Counted from the first letter of the stretch, positions 47,209 to 57,215 are shown. The stretch: DNA of 64,000 nucleotides from an uncultured Anaerobiospirillum sp. (GCA_944389615.1 CALXNA010000006.1:41226-105225), one strand, 5' to 3'. Translations and numbers: made by a program. The notes: generated by a model not told the origin, from the sequence alone.

Positions 47209-48654
47209 TTAGTACGCGACGACTTCCGGGCTTGGGGCATCAAGTCCGGCCTCGGCATAGCCCTTATCAAAGAAGGCGGTGTACTCGCCGACAAAGTGCA
47301 GGTCGATGTCAGCAATGGCGCCGTTACGGTTTTTGCCGATGATCAAGGTCGCCTGATTGGAATTGTCCTCGCCGCCCGGGGCCGGGCCATAGATCGCTTC
47401 GCGGTGCAGGAACATGATCATATCGGCGTCTTGCTCAAGGGAGCCGGACTCACGTAAGTCCGAGTTTAACGGACGGTGGTCTTTGCGGTTGTCGACCTCA
47501 CGGTTGAGCTGAGCTAAGGCTAAGATCGGGACGTTGAGCTCCTTGGCTAAGAGCTTGAGCGAGCGCGAGATCTCGCCGATTTCCAAGGTACGGCTTGAGT
47601 ACTTATTTTGGCTGCGCATCAGCTGGATGTAGTCGATCATGATGACGCTCAGGCCGCCATTGTCCATCGCCAGCTTGCGGGCGCGCGCGCGCAACTCCAG
47701 CGGCGTGATATCGCCACTGTCGTCGATGTAGAGCTTGTCGCGGTTCTCGCCATTGACCGACTCGGCCAAGAGCTTGAGCTTGCGCACCATGTCCATCCAC
47801 TGGTTGTTTTGCACTTCGCCGGTCTTGAGCTTGTTCATGCTGACGCGCCCGAAGGTGGACAAAAGACGCAGCAGGATCTGCTCGGTCGGCATTTCAAGCG
47901 AGAAGACCAAGGCCGGCTTATGGACGTTCGGGTTCATGGCAATATTGGCCACGATGTTCATGGCAAAGGATGTCTTGCCCACCGAGGGACGGGCGGCAAT
48001 GATGTTGAGGCTGCCCGGCTGCAGGCCTTGGGTCAGCTCATCGAGCTCGGTAAAACCGGTAGGCACGCCCGACATCATCGACTCACGCTTCAAGTCGTCT
48101 TGAATCTTCATCAGCAGCTGCACTGCCTTGGGCACCGCCGCTTGCGGGCCTTCGACGTTTTGGCTGGCATCTTCTACCAACTTGAAGATAAGACCCGAAG
48201 CCTGATCGTAGATATCCTTGATGGTGCGCCCGTCAGGCTGATAGCACATGTCGATGATGTGCTCGCTCACGGCGATGAGCTCGCGGCGTTTGGCCTTGTT
48301 GCGGATGATCTGCGCAAACTCGATGACGGCCGAAGATGGAGCATTGGCGCTATCAAGGAGCGAAGCGATATAGGCGCGGCCTCCGGCGCGCTCGAGCGTG
48401 CCATCGGTCTCCAAGAGGTCGCATAAGACTGTGACGTTGAAGTCATCGATGGTGGCGGCGCGCTTTAAGATGGTAGCGTAGATGATGCGATTCTTCTCGG
48501 AGGCAAAGTCGCTCTCCTCGAGCGGACCAATGGCTTCGGTGATGACATTGAGCAGATTGCCGTCTTGGATCAGCGCGCCTAAGAAGTTGCGCTCGGCATC
48601 GAGATCCTTGGGAGGAGTACGCAGGCTTGGTGCGGTCGAATCAAAATCGGACAT
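47209..48654 (-). CDS. dnaB: Replicative DNA helicase DnaB
   Basis: Hexameric 5'-3' helicase of the replication fork. It has an N-terminal helical domain (DLDAERNFLGALIQDGNLL) and a RecA-type domain with Walker A ARPSVGKTSFAMNI, SLEMPTEQILLRLL, Walker B VIMIDYIQLM and ELNVPILALAQLNREVDNR. 481 residues against 471 in E. coli. The start at 48654 follows AGGAGG. It is the first gene of dnaB-alr. No intein is seen. Confidence 0.96.
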   Translation of the reverse strand: MSDFDSTAPSLRTPPKDLDAERNFLGALIQDGNLLNVITEAIGPLEESDFASEKNRIIYATILKRAATIDDFNVTVLCDLLETDGTLERAGGRAYIASLLDSANAPSSAVIEFAQIIRNKAKRRELIAVSEHIIDMCYQPDGRTIKDIYDQASGLIFKLVEDASQNVEGPQAAVPKAVQLLMKIQDDLKRESMMSGVPTGFTELDELTQGLQPGSLNIIAARPSVGKTSFAMNIVANIAMNPNVHKPALVFSLEMPTEQILLRLLSTFGRVSMNKLKTGEVQNNQWMDMVRKLKLLAESVNGENRDKLYIDDSGDITPLELRARARKLAMDNGGLSVIMIDYIQLMRSQNKYSSRTLEIGEISRSLKLLAKELNVPILALAQLNREVDNRKDHRPLNSDLRESGSLEQDADMIMFLHREAIYGPAPGGEDNSNQATLIIGKNRNGAIADIDLHFVGEYTAFFDKGYAEAGLDAPSPEVVAY

Positions 48655-48988
48655 AAGACCTCCTGAAGCATCATCAAGACAAAGACTCCCCACATGGGGA
48701 CAGCGACGGTGAGCGCAGGGCACACCGCGATAGCAGCATTGCTCTCCGCGGTGACCGCAGCGCTGCGGCGTTATCTTAACCTTGCAGCAGGTAAAACGCA
48801 GCAAAGATTTTGCCCAAGAGCGCCTGCGGCCCATGGGCTCAGCCCTGCGGAAATCGCGGCCTATCTAATCATTGCACGGGCCCATGGGGCCTTGCGGAGC
48901 GCAGCTCCAGCCTTACGTGGTGGGCAACGGTATTGGCCTGCGCGCGCAGGTGGCAGGGAATATGGTGAGATGAGTGATAGTTTAGAGA
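48655..48988. other. Gene-free region upstream of dnaB
   Basis: 334 bp with no credible gene; an open frame here continues through the tRNA genes and is rejected. It should contain the dnaB promoter, which I could not place with confidence. Confidence 0.4.
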
Positions 48989-49023
48989 CAAAAAAATTCG
49001 GTTCACTGTGGGACAGTGCCGAA
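48989..49023 (-). terminator. Terminator of the tRNA-Arg pair
   Basis: Stem TTCGG-CACTGT/ACAGTG-CCGAA with a two-base bulge lies 12 bp after the second tRNA and is followed on the minus strand by TTTTTTTGTC. Confidence 0.85.
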
Positions 49024-49034
49024 TATCAGGAAGA

Positions 49035-49111
49035 TGGCGCACCCGGAGAGATTCGAACTCCCGACCGATCGGTTCGTAGCCGATTACTCTATCCAGCTGA
49101 GCTACGGGTGC
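49035..49111 (-). tRNA. tRNA-Arg (anticodon ACG), second copy
   Basis: 77 nt including an encoded CCA. The acceptor stem is GCACCCG/CGGGTGC, the anticodon stem ATCGG/CCGAT with loop CTACGAA, and the T-loop GTTCGAATC. It is identical to the copy 32 bp upstream. The position after tRNA-Ser(GCT) and csrA matches the E. coli serV-argVYZQ cluster. Confidence 0.97.
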
Positions 49112-49143
49112 GCAGCTTAATGTCTGATGGTTATGACCTGAGA

Positions 49144-49220
49144 TGGCGCACCCGGAGAGATTCGAACTCCCGACCGATCGGTTCGTAGCCGATTACTCTA
49201 TCCAGCTGAGCTACGGGTGC
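49144..49220 (-). tRNA. tRNA-Arg (anticodon ACG), first copy
   Basis: 77 nt with encoded CCA, identical in sequence to the next copy. It is driven by the strong promoter at 49262-49289 and co-transcribed with the second copy. Confidence 0.97.
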
Positions 49221-49261
49221 GTGGTCATAACTTGACTGCATCAGCGCATCAAGTGGCCGCC

Positions 49262-49289
49262 ATTATAGCAAAAAAATGTGAGCTGACAA
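49262..49289 (-). promoter_or_regulatory. Promoter of the tRNA-Arg pair
   Basis: TTGTCA, a 16-bp spacer with a T-run, then TATAAT preceded by TGC (extended -10) lie about 42 bp before the first tRNA. One of the best promoters in the window. Confidence 0.85.
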
Positions 49290-49867
49290 GAGTTTTAACA
49301 AATTTCTGCAAAAATTTTCAGAAGTGGCTTATTTATCGGGTTTATGATGATCGTTTGGCCCTTATTGGGAAGATGCTCCGCCCGTTTTGCCCCGAAGGCC
49401 GCTCCCAGCCCCCGTGTCCACCGCCATCCCAGATGTGCCACCTGCGCGCCCCATCCGCCGCCGCACCTGCGCCCATCCGCCGCCGCTGCGAATCGTCTGC
49501 CCAGCCCGAGGTGCTGCGCTTACCTCGTGCCACCGGTCCCGCCGCAGGCGCACTCCTATCAACGCTCTGGAGCTGCCGCGGAACCACCGCTGTCCTCTGC
49601 CGCAACTACTTCGTGCCGCGGACTCTCCACTCTGAGAGCGCTCAGCGGTTAGAGCGTAGGTCTGGGGGCTGGGGAGCCGTCGCCTGCGCTTTGCGACAAT
49701 TCATTGGTGATTAGGTCAGGGCGCAGATTGAGCGCAAGGCGCGCTCTGGTCAGAGCGTTAGCCTGTGGTTGGAGATTGGGACAGTGGACGGCGCGGCGTT
49801 GGTAGGGAGTGGGGGCTAGGGCGCTGGTAGGCTGATCCAGCGGTATCATAGATACAACATACAGACA
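49290..49867. other. Gene-free region between the tRNA genes
   Basis: About 580 bp. Several open frames exist on both strands but none has a ribosome-binding site or recognisable protein; the left part is AT-rich, the rest is Pro/Arg-coding GC-rich filler. I see no structured RNA. Confidence 0.4.
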
Positions 49868-49890
49868 TAAAAAAACAACCTTTCGGTTGT
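49868..49890 (-). terminator. Terminator of tRNA-Ser
   Basis: Stem ACAACC/GGTTGT with loop TTTC is followed on the minus strand by seven T, five bases past the tRNA 3' end. Confidence 0.9.
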
Positions 49891-49895
49891 GGTGG

Positions 49896-49989
49896 TGGCG
49901 GAGAGAAAGGGATTCGAACCCTCGATACAACTTTTAGGTCGTATGCTCCCTTAGCAGGGGAGTACCTTCAGCCACTCGGTCATCTCTCC
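49896..49989 (-). tRNA. serV: tRNA-Ser (anticodon GCT)
   Basis: 94 nt with encoded CCA. The acceptor stem is GGAGAGA/TCTCTCC, the anticodon loop CTGCTAA, and the long variable arm (ATACGAC...GTTGTAT) is typical of serine tRNAs. The location between csrA and tRNA-Arg(ACG) is the same as E. coli serV. Confidence 0.97.
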
Positions 49990-50005
49990 GCGACTGTGTG
50001 CGCGC

Positions 50006-50034
50006 ATTATGGTGGTTTTGCCTCTGGTTGTCAA
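50006..50034 (-). promoter_or_regulatory. Promoter of tRNA-Ser
   Basis: TTGACA, a 17-bp spacer, and CATAAT, with the predicted start about 10 bp before the tRNA 5' end. Near-consensus sigma-70 promoter. Confidence 0.88.
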
Positions 50035-50087
50035 GCATGGGCCCATAAAAAACATCGCGCAATTGCCCCACCTTGGCGGCTCCGCGT

Positions 50088-50143
50088 TGAGCTGGGCTGT
50101 GCTGAGCTGGGCTGTGCTGAGCTGGGCTGTGCTGAGCTGGGCC
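50088..50143. repeat. 15-bp tandem repeat downstream of csrA
   Basis: The unit TGAGCTGGGCTGTGC occurs three times exactly (50088-50132), plus a partial fourth copy. The copy number may vary between strains. It lies in the 324-bp gap between the tRNA-Ser promoter and csrA. Confidence 0.85.
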
Positions 50144-50357
50144 GGGCAGGCTGTTGCAGTCTGCGATGTGCGCGTTGATGTTGTGGGCGCTGAAGACGAC
50201 AAAGCCATAACCACTGCAGAGGACTGCCGCGATTATGGCTTGGGTGCTAACCTTGCGCACTGGCGCATAGGTGAGTTACAAGAATGCTCTCAGGGGCAAG
50301 GTTGCCACAGCTTCGAGCTGCAGGCTAGACGAAGGCTAAACGAAGGCTAGACTTGGG

Positions 50358-50618
50358 CTATGACTCAGGCTTGGCCTCAGGCGTTTGCTTGGGGTCTGCC
50401 TTAGGCTCGGCCTTGTCCGTAGTCAGCGCAGCTTGCGGCTGCTCGGCCGGGGCCTTGGCCTTTTGGCGCTCGCGGTAGAGCGACTCGCGCATCACCTCAA
50501 GCTCCTGCGGCGCTTCGATGCCCAGACGTACCTTGCCTGCCTTGGACTCGAGAATAGTGATAGTAATATCCCGTCCGATCCTTAGTTTCTCACCCTTCTT
50601 CTGGGATATTACTAACAT
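50358..50618 (-). CDS. csrA: Carbon storage regulator CsrA with long tail
   Basis: RNA-binding dimer that blocks or protects mRNAs at GGA-containing leaders. The first 60 residues are CsrA: MLVISQKKGEKLRIGRDITI, VRLGIEAPQELEVMRESLY, with the RNA-contacting residues equivalent to Leu4 and Arg44 present. Total 86 residues; the extra 26 are a Pro/Lys/Glu/Ala tail, longer than E. coli CsrA (61). Its ATG directly abuts the alaS stop (TAAATG on the minus strand) and its AGGAG lies inside alaS, so translation is likely coupled. The alaS-csrA order is conserved. Confidence 0.93.
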   Translation of the reverse strand: MLVISQKKGEKLRIGRDITITILESKAGKVRLGIEAPQELEVMRESLYRERQKAKAPAEQPQAALTTDKAEPKADPKQTPEAKPES

Positions 50619-53249
50619 TTATAAGCGCTCCTGTAAGAACGGTTCGACCGTAGCTAAAGCCGCGTCTAAGCCTTCAACTTTAGTGCCACCGGCTTGGGCC
50701 ATCTCAGGACGGCCACCGCCCTTGCCGCCGACGTGGGCCGCTACGGCATTGGCTAAGTCACCAGCCTTGAGCTTAGAGGTCAGCTCCTTGGAGATGGCAA
50801 CGATCAGGTTGACCTTTTGGCCTTCCTCGTCGACCGTGGCGAGCACGATGATCGAGTTTGGCAGCTTGTGGGTCAAGGTGTCAGCGGCAATGCGCAGCTC
50901 ACGGATCGTGTAGCCCTTGAACTTGTGGACTAAGACCGTGACGCCCTTGATCTCTTGGGTCTCGTGGGCTAAGGCCTCGCACTCGACGTGGACTAACTTC
51001 TCTTTTAAGAGCATGTTCTCGTGCTCTAAGGCGTTAGTGTGCTCGATCAGGTACTTGGCGCGCTCTACGAAGCTGAAGTTGTCAGTCTTAAGCAGATTGC
51101 AGGCCTGACCTACGATGCGCGTTACCGTTTGCTGATACTCAATGGCAGCAGCGCCGGTAATGGCCTCGATACGACGAATACCCGAGGCGATGGCCTCATC
51201 GGAGACGATGAGGAAGTAGCCTAAGTCGCCAGTGCGGCTAGCGTGAGTACCACCGCACAGCTCCTTGGAGCTATCACCCATAGTCACGACGCGGACTTGG
51301 CCTTCGTACTTCTCGTCAAACAGCGCTTGAGCACCGCTTTGCTTAGCAGCATCCAGATCCATGACCTCAGTGACGATTGGGTCATTGGCACGGATGTAGG
51401 AGTTGACTAAAGCGACTACCTGCTGGCGTTCGATGGTTGACAGTGGGTGTGGGTGCGAGTAGTCAAAGCGCAGACGATCTGGGCCGACCGAAGAGCCCTT
51501 CTGGTGGACGTGATCGCCTAAGACTGCACGCAGCGCGGCATGCAGTAAGTGCGTGGCCGAGTGGTGGGCGCGAATGCCTAAGCGGCGCTCAGCGTTGACC
51601 TTGGCGTGGCACTCATCGCCGACCTTGAACTCGCCTAATTCGACGCGGCCGACGTGGATTGCGGCCTTACCGACGTACTTGGTGTTCTCAACGATAAAGA
51701 GGTTGTGACCGCAACGGATCTCACCGGTATCGCCGACCTGACCACCCTTCTCGGCATAGAACGGAGTCTTATCTAAGACTAAGACTGCCTGCTCATCGGT
51801 TAAGACCTGATCGCATGGCTCAATGCCCTTGAACAGCGCAATGATCTTGCCGTCGTCTTCGGTCTGATCGTAACCGGTGAAGACGGTCTCGGCGTTGATC
51901 TTGAGCTCCTTGTTGTAGTCGATGCCGAAGGTCGAGGCCGACTTGGAGCGCTCACGCTGCTTTTGCATCTCGCTGTCAAAACCGTCCATATCGACGATAT
52001 AACCGCGATCGCGTACCACGTCTTGGGTTAAGTCAGCTGGGAAGCCGTAGGTGTCGTAGAGCTTGAAGACGACCTCACCTGGGATGGTGCGCTCGGCGCC
52101 TAACTTCTCAAGCTCAGCGTCTAACAAGGCTAAACCACGATCCAAGGTGTTTAAGAACTGTTCCTCTTCCTTTTTCAAGGTGCGCTCGATCAAAGCCTGT
52201 TGCTCGACCAATTCAGGGTAAGCATGGCCCATGAGCTCGACTAACTTGGCGACGACCTTGTAGAAGAAGACGTCCTTGGCGCCTAAGAGGCGACCGTGAC
52301 GGACGGCACGGCGGATGATACGACGCAGCACATAACCACGGCCTTCGTTCGATGGCAGAACACCATCGGCGATTAAGAACGAGCACGAGCGGATGTGGTC
52401 GGAGATGACGCGCAGCGACTTGTTCGACTTGTCGGTGACGCCCAAGATCTCGGCGACATTGTCGATTAAGGCGCGGAACAGGTCGATGTCATAGTTCGAG
52501 TGCACGCCTTGCAGTACTGCGGCAATACGCTCAAGGCCTAGGCCATTGTCGATCATCGGGCGACCTAATGGCTCGAAGGTACCGTCAGCCTGACGGTTGT
52601 ATTGCATGAATACGATGTTCCAGATTTCGATGAAGCGATCGCCGTCTTCTTCAGGGGATCCTGGAGGGCCACCCCAGATCTCAGGGCCGTGGTCGTAGAA
52701 GATCTCCGAGCATGGGCCGCATGGACCGGTATCACCCATCTGCCAGAAGTTGTCAGAGTTGTAACGCCCGCCCTTGTTGTCGCCAATGCGCACGATCTTC
52801 TCGGCCGGCAGACCGATGTCGTGGTGCCAAACGTTGTAGGCCTCATCGTCTTCGGCATACACCGTGACCATTAAGGACTCTTTTGGCAGCTTAAAGCCCT
52901 CAGTGAGCAGCGTCCAAGCGTAGGTGATGGCCTCTTTCTTAAAGTAACCACCGAAGCTGAAATTGCCCAGCATCTCAAAGAAGGTGTGGTGACGAGCCGT
53001 GTAACCAACATTGTCGAGGTCGTTTTGCTTGCCACCCGCGCGCACGCACTTTTGGGCAGTGGTCGCGTTGATATAAGGTCTTCTCTCCTTGCCGAGGTAG
53101 ATGTCCTTGAACTGGTTCATACCGGCGTTGGTGAAAAGAAGAGTTGGATCGTTGTACGGCACAAGTGAGCTCGATCGCACGATCTCATGGCCATGATCCT
53201 TGAAGAAGTTGAGATACGTTTGACGGATCTCATCTGTGGTCATGTACAT
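50619..53249 (-). CDS. alaS: Alanyl-tRNA synthetase
   Basis: Charges tRNA-Ala and edits Ser/Gly mischarging. Class II catalytic domain: NDPTLLFTNAGMNQFKD, GGKQNDLDNVGYTARHHTFFE and GDTGPCGPCSEIFYDHGPE. Editing domain: HHSATHLLHAALRAVLG with the zinc histidines and the cysteine in ELCGGTHASRTGD. C-terminal oligomerisation/C-Ala domain ends with GGKGGGRPEMAQAGG. 876 residues, the same as E. coli AlaS. Starts at 53249 and 53243 are both possible. Confidence 0.97.
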   Translation of the reverse strand: MYMTTDEIRQTYLNFFKDHGHEIVRSSSLVPYNDPTLLFTNAGMNQFKDIYLGKERRPYINATTAQKCVRAGGKQNDLDNVGYTARHHTFFEMLGNFSFGGYFKKEAITYAWTLLTEGFKLPKESLMVTVYAEDDEAYNVWHHDIGLPAEKIVRIGDNKGGRYNSDNFWQMGDTGPCGPCSEIFYDHGPEIWGGPPGSPEEDGDRFIEIWNIVFMQYNRQADGTFEPLGRPMIDNGLGLERIAAVLQGVHSNYDIDLFRALIDNVAEILGVTDKSNKSLRVISDHIRSCSFLIADGVLPSNEGRGYVLRRIIRRAVRHGRLLGAKDVFFYKVVAKLVELMGHAYPELVEQQALIERTLKKEEEQFLNTLDRGLALLDAELEKLGAERTIPGEVVFKLYDTYGFPADLTQDVVRDRGYIVDMDGFDSEMQKQRERSKSASTFGIDYNKELKINAETVFTGYDQTEDDGKIIALFKGIEPCDQVLTDEQAVLVLDKTPFYAEKGGQVGDTGEIRCGHNLFIVENTKYVGKAAIHVGRVELGEFKVGDECHAKVNAERRLGIRAHHSATHLLHAALRAVLGDHVHQKGSSVGPDRLRFDYSHPHPLSTIERQQVVALVNSYIRANDPIVTEVMDLDAAKQSGAQALFDEKYEGQVRVVTMGDSSKELCGGTHASRTGDLGYFLIVSDEAIASGIRRIEAITGAAAIEYQQTVTRIVGQACNLLKTDNFSFVERAKYLIEHTNALEHENMLLKEKLVHVECEALAHETQEIKGVTVLVHKFKGYTIRELRIAADTLTHKLPNSIIVLATVDEEGQKVNLIVAISKELTSKLKAGDLANAVAAHVGGKGGGRPEMAQAGGTKVEGLDAALATVEPFLQERL

Positions 53250-53802
53250 GCAACTTTTCTCTGTTCTTGCAACAAGAAAAATCTCAAACCAGAAGGCTCC
53301 GGCTTGGACGGCTCATTATACCCACGATTGGGAACGCCGCGCAGACTTTTGCCGGAAAATAGGCCGTTCTTAGGCCTTGCCGCACCGCGGCGCTTGGGCC
53401 GCGCGTGGCCCTTAAGCGGCGCTGAGTTGGGGCGGGCGGTGCTGCACTCTGCCTGCGCACTGACCTACGTGCAAGGCCGCAGTCTGCGTAGCCCGGTCGC
53501 CTCCGGTGCTGTCACCGGGGTGGCGTGAGCGGCGACTGCGTGCTCGTAGGACGTGGTTTGCAGAGCACTTTGGCTTATTTATCGCGTTGGTGACGATTTT
53601 ATGTACGCCATCTCACAAAATCAGTTGCCCGGGGGCGCAGGTACGGGCGCGGCTATGCCATAACTCGCGCCGAGTTCATACAGATGGATTGTTAGCGGCT
53701 CAGCCGCGCAAGAACGCCTTACTGTAAGCTTCGCTGCGAGGCTACGGGGGCGGTTTTTTTTTTTGTATCTACTCTCCTTATTTTGTCCTTGATCAGGGCT
53801 GT
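53250..53802. other. Gene-free region between alaS and an EIIA-like gene
   Basis: About 550 bp, divergent. GC-rich near alaS, then AT-richer. A run of 12 T at about 53753-53764 follows a weak hairpin and may end transcripts reading rightward. I could not place promoters with confidence. Confidence 0.4.
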
Positions 53803-54399
53803 GTGCCGATCTTGATCTTGGTCATCGCTCCGCTCTGCACGGCGCTCGGCTTGGTTTGCTTTACGCTGGCGCTGGGCGCAAGTTGGCTCGGGCGGCAGCA
53901 CGAGCGCGCTGCGGCGCAAGCTAACACTCAGGTCAGCGCTAACGCCATCGGCGCGGTCTGCGCTGGGCACTATGTGCCGCTCACCGCGGTCAATGACCCG
54001 ATCTTTAGCAGCCTGATGTTAGGCGAGGGCTATGCCTTACAGCCTGATGAGGATGTGGCCTATGCCCCGTGTGACGGCACCTTAAGCGAGGACATCGTCT
54101 TTGCTCACGCTCTGGGGCTTACCACGCCCTCAGGGACAGATATCTTAGTGCACGTTGGGATCAATACTGTGCGCTTGGAAGGCAAGTACTTTAAGCTGCT
54201 GGTCGCGCCCGGCAACACCGTGACGGCGGGGACGCCGCTCTTACACTTTGAGCGCGCGCAGATTGCGGCCGCAGGCTATGACCCGACCATTATCGTGATT
54301 TGCACCCCGCCCGAGGGCTGGCAGGTAACCCAAGCCGCCCTCGCAGCAGGCGCGGCAGTATGCCCCGGCCAAGAGCTCTTGGCCGTGAGCGCATCGTAG
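53803..54399 (+). CDS. Membrane-anchored glucose-type PTS EIIA protein
   Basis: Single EIIA-Glc (Crr) domain preceded by a membrane helix. Residues 2-30 (ILILVIAPLCTALGLVCFTLA) form an N-terminal span absent from E. coli Crr, which has only a short amphipathic helix. The EIIA domain shows the phosphorylated histidine in ILVHVGINTVRLEG and the supporting histidine in FAHALGLTT, with DPIFSSLMLGEGYAL and VTAGTPLLHF. It therefore looks active. It is alone: no ptsH, ptsI or permease nearby. The GTG start has only a weak AGGG upstream. Possible roles are sugar transport or control of adenylate cyclase, whose gene is also in this window. Confidence 0.82.
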   Translation: MPILILVIAPLCTALGLVCFTLALGASWLGRQHERAAAQANTQVSANAIGAVCAGHYVPLTAVNDPIFSSLMLGEGYALQPDEDVAYAPCDGTLSEDIVFAHALGLTTPSGTDILVHVGINTVRLEGKYFKLLVAPGNTVTAGTPLLHFERAQIAAAGYDPTIIVICTPPEGWQVTQAALAAGAAVCPGQELLAVSAS

Positions 54400-54435
54400 T
54401 GGCAGAGGAGGCCGCGGTTTACGCGGCCTGAGGCT

Positions 54436-56793
54436 TTACTCCGCGGATGGAGCGCTGTCAATTGGCGCGCCCTCAGCTGGTTCGCTGGTGGCTGGTTCGC
54501 TGGCGGCGTCCGGCGGGGTCAGCTCGGTGATGATGGCCGGGACGAGCTCTAAGAACTCGATGCCCTTGAGCTGCTTAGGCACCGCCTCACCGGTGCGATC
54601 GCGCGCGCCTAAGCGCTCGGCGATGGCCGCTGGGGTGAGCTTGATCTTGTTTTTGACGCCATGCACGATGAGGCTGTCGCCCTCGTTTAAGACGCAGACG
54701 TCGACGATGCCGTCCTCGCCGCTCTTGAGCTTGGCGCTGGCGATATTAATGAGCTTTAAGCCCTTACCACGCGGCAGTACCGTGAGCTCGCTTAAGCGAT
54801 AAAGCAGTAGCTTGCCTTGCTTGCTGGCAACTGCGACTAGGCCTTGCTCGAGGTTGGTAACCTTGAGCGGGTGCAGTAAGGCCGCGCCCTCATCAAGGGT
54901 GACTACGGCCTTACCGGCCTTATTGCGGGTGATCATGTCACTTAAGCGGCAGATGAAGCCGTAGCCCTTGTCTGAGGCCAATAAGAACAGATCTTCGATA
55001 TTGCCGGTGATGACGGCGGTGATGACCTCGTTGGGCTGGAGCGTGACCTTGGTCGAGATCGGCTCGCCTTGGCCGCGTGCCGACGGCAAGTCCTTGATCA
55101 TGAGGCTAAAGCTGCGCCCGAGGTTGCTCAAGAACACCGCATATTGGTTGGAGCGGCCTACCGCTTGGGTTAAGAAGCTGTCGCCACTCTTATAGGATAA
55201 GGTGAGCGGATCGATATTGGCGCCGGTGGCGGCACGTACCCAGCCCATGCGCGAGAGCACGACCGTCATCACTTGAGCCGGAGCGGCGGCCACTACGTCC
55301 AGCGCTTTGGCCTCGGCGCGCTCAACTACCGCGCAGCGGCGCTTGTCGCCATACTGCTTGGCGTCAGCCTGCAGCTCGGCCTTGATAAAGCCTTGGAGCT
55401 TCTCGGGGTGGGCAAGGAGCTCTTGCAGGTCGTTTTGTTCGGCGCTGAGCTGGTCGATCTCCGCGTTGATCTTCTCCTCCTCTAAGCGCGCCAGCTGTCG
55501 CAGCTTGGTCTCTAAGATGTAATCGACTTGGTCGTCAGAGAGGTGGAACTTCTCCTTGAGCTCAGCCTTTGGCTCATTGCTGTGGCGAATGATGGCGATA
55601 ACCTCATCGAGGTTCAAGAAGATCGCCTTGAGCCCGGCTAGCAGGTGCAGGCGCTTTTGCACCGCCGATAAGCGGTGATTGAAGCGCTTGGTGACGGTCT
55701 CAATTCTAAAGGCGAGCCACTCGCTTAAGATGGTGCGCAGGTCTTTGACTTGGGGCTTGCCATCTAAGCCCAAGATGTTGAGGTTGACGCGATAGGTGCA
55801 CTCTAAGTCGGTGGTGGCAAAGAGGTGGCTCATCAGCGCCTCGACCTCGACGCGGTTGGAGCGCGGCACAATGATGAGCTTGCACGGCGTCTCATGATCG
55901 CTGGCGTTGATGAGGTCGGAGACCCATGGCAACTTCTTCTTGGCCATGAGGTCGGCGATTTCCTTTTCGATCTGGCCCACGCCCACTTGGTATGGCAGCG
56001 CGGTGATGACGATGCCTTCCTTGCTCACGTGATAGACCGCGCGGCTTCTAATCGTGCCGCGTCCGGTCTCGTAGATGCGCTGCAGCTCCGCAGGTGGGGT
56101 GATGATGTCCGCCCCGCATGGATAGTCCGGGCCCTTGACGTATTTCAGCAAGTCCTTGACCGTGGCATTTGGGTGGTCAATGAGATGGCAGGTGGCCTTG
56201 ACCAGCTCCGTTAGGTTGTGCGGTGGAATATCGGTGGCCATGCCCACGGCGATACCCATGGTGCCATTGAGCAGGATGTTGGGCACGCGTGCAGGCAGCG
56301 CCTTGGGCTCTTCGACCGTGCCGTCGAAGTTGGGCTGCCACGTGACGCAGCCTAGGTTGAGGTCAGAGAGCAAGAGCTCGGCCGCCGGTGACAGGCGCGC
56401 TTCGGTGTAACGCATGGCGGCAAAGGACTTGGGATCTTCGACGTCACCCCAGTTGCCTTGGCCGTCAATGAGCGGATAGCGGTAAGTGAAGGGCTGGGCC
56501 ATCAGCACCATGGCTTCATAGCAGGCGCTATCGCCGTGCGGGTGGTACTTACCTAAGACCTCACCGACAGTGCGGGCGGACTTGACGTGCTTGGCTTTGG
56601 CTGTGATGCCGAGCTTGGCCATGGCGTAGATGATGCGCCGCTGCACCGGCTTCATGCCGTCGCTCACCGACGGCAGAGCGCGGTCACGGATGACGCTCAT
56701 GGAGTAGTTTAAGTACGCATCCTGCGCAAAGGTCTTGAGCGGCATGCGCTCCACGCCTTCAAGGCTTAGCTCACTTAGTTTGGTCTCGCTCAT
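54436..56793 (-). CDS. parC: DNA topoisomerase IV subunit A
   Basis: Decatenates daughter chromosomes together with ParE. The catalytic tyrosine is in [12 protein letters not shown]; the quinolone region reads [15 protein letters not shown] with the wild-type Ser and Glu, so no resistance mutation is seen. The C-terminal half has the beta-pinwheel repeats (for example [16 protein letters not shown]). 785 residues, against 752 in E. coli, with an acidic Pro/Ala/Ser tail. parE is not adjacent. Confidence 0.95.
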   Translation of the reverse strand: MSETKLSELSLEGVERMPLKTFAQDAYLNYSMSVIRDRALPSVSDGMKPVQRRIIYAMAKLGITAKAKHVKSARTVGEVLGKYHPHGDSACYEAMVLMAQPFTYRYPLIDGQGNWGDVEDPKSFAAMRYTEARLSPAAELLLSDLNLGCVTWQPNFDGTVEEPKALPARVPNILLNGTMGIAVGMATDIPPHNLTELVKATCHLIDHPNATVKDLLKYVKGPDYPCGADIITPPAELQRIYETGRGTIRSRAVYHVSKEGIVITALPYQVGVGQIEKEIADLMAKKKLPWVSDLINASDHETPCKLIIVPRSNRVEVEALMSHLFATTDLECTYRVNLNILGLDGKPQVKDLRTILSEWLAFRIETVTKRFNHRLSAVQKRLHLLAGLKAIFLNLDEVIAIIRHSNEPKAELKEKFHLSDDQVDYILETKLRQLARLEEEKINAEIDQLSAEQNDLQELLAHPEKLQGFIKAELQADAKQYGDKRRCAVVERAEAKALDVVAAAPAQVMTVVLSRMGWVRAATGANIDPLTLSYKSGDSFLTQAVGRSNQYAVFLSNLGRSFSLMIKDLPSARGQGEPISTKVTLQPNEVITAVITGNIEDLFLLASDKGYGFICRLSDMITRNKAGKAVVTLDEGAALLHPLKVTNLEQGLVAVASKQGKLLLYRLSELTVLPRGKGLKLINIASAKLKSGEDGIVDVCVLNEGDSLIVHGVKNKIKLTPAAIAERLGARDRTGEAVPKQLKGIEFLELVPAIITELTPPDAASEPATSEPAEGAPIDSAPSAE

Positions 56794-57215
56794 AACTCAC
56801 CGGAAAATAGGATACAATCGGCACAGATAGTGCTGGCCGAGCTCATTACGCCGCAGTTTGCGCTTGAGCGCGCCGCAGGCTGCGCCTGCCGCCAGCGCAG
56901 CTGGCGGCAGGACGCGCCCGGCGCTGCTCGCAGACAGCGGGCCGTACCCGGAGCGGCATATCGGTCGCGCGCGTTTAGTTCAGACGCGCCCGCGCACAAC
57001 GGCGTAAAAAGTAAACATTCTACACGCTTTTGGCGACTTGTCCACATCAAAGCGTGCCTGACGTGATGCCGTAGCTCGTGCTGCGCGCTTTATCTTACCG
57101 CCGCGCGGCGCAGGCAAGCGGCAATGGGCCGCTCAAAAGTCAGCGCGCGCTGGTCGGCTTGCTCCGGCCTGCGGGGCGGCCGGTGCTCTGTTTTGGTTCT
57201 TAATCGGGAGTCTTC
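56794..57215. other. Intergenic region with a perfect 12-bp hairpin
   Basis: 422 bp between divergent parC and the L,D-transpeptidase gene. At 56885-56911, CCTGCCGCCAGC and GCTGGCGGCAGG form a perfect stem around GCA, with no T-run. GATACAAT near 56808-56815 could be a -10 reading rightward. Confidence 0.5.

Noticed and set aside
48694..49188. Plus-strand open frame upstream of dnaB
   Set aside because: It runs through both tRNA-Arg genes on the opposite strand and has no ribosome-binding site.
49217..49810. Several open frames between the tRNA genes
   Set aside because: Arg/Pro-rich products in GC-rich DNA, mutually overlapping, without start signals or recognisable protein character.
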